Part shown: in pieces, positions 57,995-60,519 of the stretch
Layout: each line of letters opens with the position of its first letter
Position numbering within the stretch: the first letter of the stretch is position 1
Source of the DNA: Bacteroidaceae bacterium
Lineage (GTDB): Bacteria; Bacteroidota; Bacteroidia; Bacteroidales; Bacteroidaceae
Direction of reading: 5' to 3'
DNA: 60,519 nucleotides
Assembly (NCBI GenBank): GCA_017470525.1
Contig: JAFUYM010000047.1
Span: 1 to 60,519 of the forward strand
Program-made: the position numbers and the translations under genes
The notes under the pieces: generated by a model
The model's input: only the letters and a program-made list of their open reading frames with translations
The model's database searches: none
What the model was told of the DNA's origin: nothing

Positions 57995-60214
57995 ATGAGA
58001 AAGATTACTTTTCTTGTGTTGTTGTTGACCTGTTGGGTGTCCTCCATACAGGCACAGAACCAGATTGACTACGAGGGCATCACGCCTGAGCAGTTACCGG
58101 CTGGAACGAAAATCATTCCCAAGTACGCATTTCAGAAACGAACCGACTTGGTCGAAGTCACCATTCCCGAGGGAGTGGAAGTCATCGAAGGAGATGCCTT
58201 TCAAGGGTGCAAGAACTTGCGGAAGGTGGTGCTGCCCTCCACGTTGATTCGTGCCGCGAATGCATTCCGTTCTTGCGACAGCCTGAAGGATGTCACCTGC
58301 CGGGGCATCGTGCCGCCCACTCTCGTGCCCGATCCCACCTACTATCGCAAGGGTGAATATGGCTTTTATAACGTCCAGACGAGGTATGTCTATTACAGCA
58401 CGACCTACAACCGCAAGGAACCCTCCAAGGATTTTGGTCTCTACGCTTACAACACCGACAGCAAACAAACTATCCGAGATGATGTCTATCCCTACGACCA
58501 GGTGGTCTATCTCAACTACAAGATGCGTGACCACACGCTTTCTCATCCTGCCTGCACCCCCTACGAACTGGAGACAGGCTGGAACCATTTCCCCACCTTC
58601 AAGCCGCTCGACATCAGTTGGCCCGACGAACTGAGGGTGTGCAAAGACTTCACGCTCTATCAGAACCTGCCCGAAGGCAAGCCCAATCTCACCCTCGCTG
58701 TCAGCATGGACAACGCGAACAGCCTCTACTATGCGGGGCACATGTCCCACGTGGCAGACGGCACCCTCTCCATTGGCACCTTCAACATCGAGCAGGATGG
58801 CTACGAGAATGCCATCCGCATCCTCGAAAAGAACACCATGACCACCACCACACTCGACAACTGCTGGCCGACGCTCTACACCGAGTCGCCCATGCGAGCC
58901 GATGTCGTGAAGACCACCCTGCGGTTGAGCAGCAAGAAATTCAGGAGTGGAAACTGGATGTTCATGTCGCTGCCGTTCGACTGCCGCCTGAGCGACCTGC
59001 ACATTCTCGAAAAGGACAACTATTTCCAGTGGGCAATCCGGAAATACTCCGGTCAGATGCGAGCCGATGCCAAGTTCGACGAGGTGTGGGTGAAGCAGAT
59101 CGCCGACAGCATCCTCCATGCGGGCGAGGGCTTCATCTTCACTTGCGGATGGAACGAGTACATCACGCCCGACATCAACATCGAGTTCCCTGCCATCAAC
59201 AATGCCAACAAGAACAACCTCTTCACCACCGAGGATGTCACCATCCCCTTGCAGCAATACACCGCCTCGGCAGAGTGCGACCGCTCTTGGAACTTCATCG
59301 GCAACCCCTATCCCTGCTTCTACAGCACCAAGTATTTCGAGCCGTCGATGCCCTTTGTAGTCTATGGCAGACAAGAACCCTTCTCCTATCCTCTGCCTTG
59401 GGGGACAACCGTGAATGTCTATCCCGAAGGCTATGTCACCTACAGCCCCGTTGATGACAACTATGTGCTGCACCCCTTCCAGGGCTTCTTTGTGCAACGT
59501 CCCTTGGGTTACGATGCCTTGAACCTCCCCGAGTACGGACGTTTTGCCACCGTCAATGAGTATGAGGACTTCTATGCAGACCTGACTTCCGATGTGGATT
59601 ACAGCCAAACCAAACGCCGCCGTGCAGCCGCACCCCGTCCACCTGTGGGCACGATGGAGAACCGACGTGTCATCAACCTCGTCTTGCAGGATGCCGACGG
59701 CATCCAACTCGACCGCACCCGTCTGGTGGGCAACCCCGATGCGGCGGCTGCCTACGAAGTTGCTTGCGACGCCACCAAGTTCCCCGACCTCACCGGCAAT
59801 TCCACATTATTATATATAATAGGCACGGACAAGACCCACTACGCCATCAGCGAACAACCCTTCGTCGAAGGCGATGAAGTGAGCCTCGGAGCCAAGTTCC
59901 CCGCAGCGGGCACTTACACCCTCCAAGCCCACTTCAAGACCGCCTATCCCGACTTGGACGGCAAGGTGATGCTCATCGACTACGAGACAGGCACCACCCA
60001 ACCCGCCACCGAACCCTACACCTTCACCACCCAGGCAGGGGAAATCACCACCCGCTTCGCCCTCTCCTACGGCAATGCCCCCACCGGGGTCTCCTATGTT
60101 GCGACACCGTCGCAACAAAGTGGACAGACCTACGACCTGCAGGGTCGTCTCGTCACGGGCACCCCACGTCCTGGCATCTACATCAAGAACGGAAAGAAAG
60201 TCATCATCAAATAA
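57995..60214 (+). CDS. secreted leucine-rich-repeat protein with T9SS C-terminal sorting domain
   Basis: A 739-residue protein with signal peptide MRKITFLVLLLTCWVSSIQAQ. Residues ~25-110 hold BspA-like (LRR_5) repeats: IIPKYAFQKRTDLVEVTIPEG, VIEGDAFQGCKNLRKVVLPST, NAFRSCDSLKDVTC. The middle ~500 residues are beta-rich and not recognised; one short region (GNWMFMSLPFDCRLSDL, WNFIGNPYPCFYST) recalls a repeated module found in Bacteroidales surface proteins. The C-terminus (TYDLQGRLVTGTPRPGIYIKNGKKVIIK) is a T9SS type A sorting signal, so it should be exported through the SprA/Sov pore. Palindromes related to each other flank the gene on both sides. Codons are markedly GC-rich in the third position compared with the flanking A/T DNA. 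Confidence 0.88.
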   Translation: MRKITFLVLLLTCWVSSIQAQNQIDYEGITPEQLPAGTKIIPKYAFQKRTDLVEVTIPEGVEVIEGDAFQGCKNLRKVVLPSTLIRAANAFRSCDSLKDVTCRGIVPPTLVPDPTYYRKGEYGFYNVQTRYVYYSTTYNRKEPSKDFGLYAYNTDSKQTIRDDVYPYDQVVYLNYKMRDHTLSHPACTPYELETGWNHFPTFKPLDISWPDELRVCKDFTLYQNLPEGKPNLTLAVSMDNANSLYYAGHMSHVADGTLSIGTFNIEQDGYENAIRILEKNTMTTTTLDNCWPTLYTESPMRADVVKTTLRLSSKKFRSGNWMFMSLPFDCRLSDLHILEKDNYFQWAIRKYSGQMRADAKFDEVWVKQIADSILHAGEGFIFTCGWNEYITPDINIEFPAINNANKNNLFTTEDVTIPLQQYTASAECDRSWNFIGNPYPCFYSTKYFEPSMPFVVYGRQEPFSYPLPWGTTVNVYPEGYVTYSPVDDNYVLHPFQGFFVQRPLGYDALNLPEYGRFATVNEYEDFYADLTSDVDYSQTKRRRAAAPRPPVGTMENRRVINLVLQDADGIQLDRTRLVGNPDAAAAYEVACDATKFPDLTGNSTLLYIIGTDKTHYAISEQPFVEGDEVSLGAKFPAAGTYTLQAHFKTAYPDLDGKVMLIDYETGTTQPATEPYTFTTQAGEITTRFALSYGNAPTGVSYVATPSQQSGQTYDLQGRLVTGTPRPGIYIKNGKKVIIK

Positions 60215-60519
60215 CAGCAACAAAAATAATTCATGAATTAATCATAAATTTAAGTTTCGGATGTGTTTATTACGCTTCGCGTGACGAAAGAAAAACAGAA
60301 AAAAACAAGTAAAAACAAATAAAAACAGGTCTTTCTTGTTTCATTTCTGTTAGACGAAGAACATGTTTTTCTCTGTTTTTACTTGTTTTTTTCTGTTTTT
60401 CCTAAAATCCGCAACTATCATCCAATACACGATTAAGGGTAGATTTATGAGTCGTTAGTAGCAGCTTTCAGTAAAAAGCAACAGCACAACATCAATATGT
60501 AGCCACCATCCCCTTACCC
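60215..60519. other. 305-bp region at the right end, no gene
   Basis: No coding region was recognised. It contains the A/T palindrome at 60290-60401 with its tag at 60272-60282. The final ~110 bases show nothing recognisable and may be the upstream part of a gene outside the window. Confidence 0.55.
60272..60401. repeat. A/T-rich long palindrome, right of the LRR gene
   Basis: 60290-60317 and 60374-60401 are exact reverse complements (28 bp) of AAAAACAGAAAAAAACAAGT style. The tag ACGCTTCGCGT at 60272-60282 precedes the left arm, as at 57474-57484. The right end reads CTAAAATCCGC, similar to CTAAAGACCGC at the end of the left palindrome. Confidence 0.85.

Noticed and set aside
58094-59707. 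537-codon open frame on the minus strand opposite the LRR gene
   Set aside because: It is antisense to a gene with a signal peptide, LRRs and a sorting domain. No promoter fits and the protein has no recognisable domain.
57474-60401. Insertion sequence or integron cassette around the LRR gene
   Set aside because: No transposase, integrase or target-site duplication was found. The flanking palindromes are reported as a finding, not as a mobile element.

Overview
The window looks like chromosomal DNA from a Bacteroidales bacterium, most likely a Prevotella-like genus. The reasons are two SusC/SusD pairs, a SprA/Sov-type T9SS giant protein, a T9SS C-terminal sorting domain, an ATP synthase operon in the Bacteroidetes order D-C-B-E-F-H-A-G, a family I glutamate dehydrogenase, and many promoters of the Bacteroidetes type (-7 box TAnnTTTG). 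No rRNA, tRNA, CRISPR array, integrase or transposase was recognised.

Layout. 47-5230 (+): a 62-residue orphan peptide, a TonB-receptor-like outer-membrane barrel, then an overlapping LytS-type sensor kinase and LytTR regulator. 5239-17691 (-): SprA/Sov, an outer-membrane patatin phospholipase, RuvA and an aminopeptidase P. 17966-25659: glutamate dehydrogenase, a small lipoprotein, a CotH-family protein, an O-acetylhomoserine sulfhydrylase-type enzyme, a TrpB2-type tryptophan synthase beta chain and a four-helix DUF486 membrane protein. 25706-33137 (-): a sugar unit of MFS porter, cytoplasmic DUF5107/TPR protein and periplasmic GH2. 33337-40062 (-): the complete F1Fo ATP synthase. 40418-56618 (-): a 16-kb operon of two SusC/SusD pairs and three FAS1 (fasciclin) lipoproteins with no enzyme. 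56926-60214: a gamma-carbonic-anhydrase-like protein (-) and an LRR-containing T9SS cargo protein (+).

How the genes fit together. SprA/Sov would export cargo such as the 739-residue LRR protein at the right end. The FAS1/SusCD operon looks like a surface capture and uptake machine whose ligand is not evident. The MFS-DUF5107-GH2 unit would cleave, import and process a glycoside.

The least explained signal is in the intergenic DNA. At least four loci (395-450, 19468-19543, 23695-23761, 40308-40370) carry a GC-rich 'three-arm' palindrome: one left arm followed by two alternative complementary right arms. The arm sequences are unrelated between loci but the geometry is alike, and the single arm is on the left in all four. 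A fifth locus (15790-15855) is a perfect 29-bp two-arm palindrome. A second class consists of long A/T- or CGAATT-rich palindromes (56744-56897, 57483-57617, 60290-60401); two of them share an 11-bp ACGCTTCGCGT tag and bracket the LRR gene. A third class is short-period repeats (TTGACAA, CAATTATGAATT) at operon junctions and inside coding sequence, where the 7-nt repeat encodes a stop-free heptapeptide within a signal peptide. These repeat systems are my main candidates for something undescribed.
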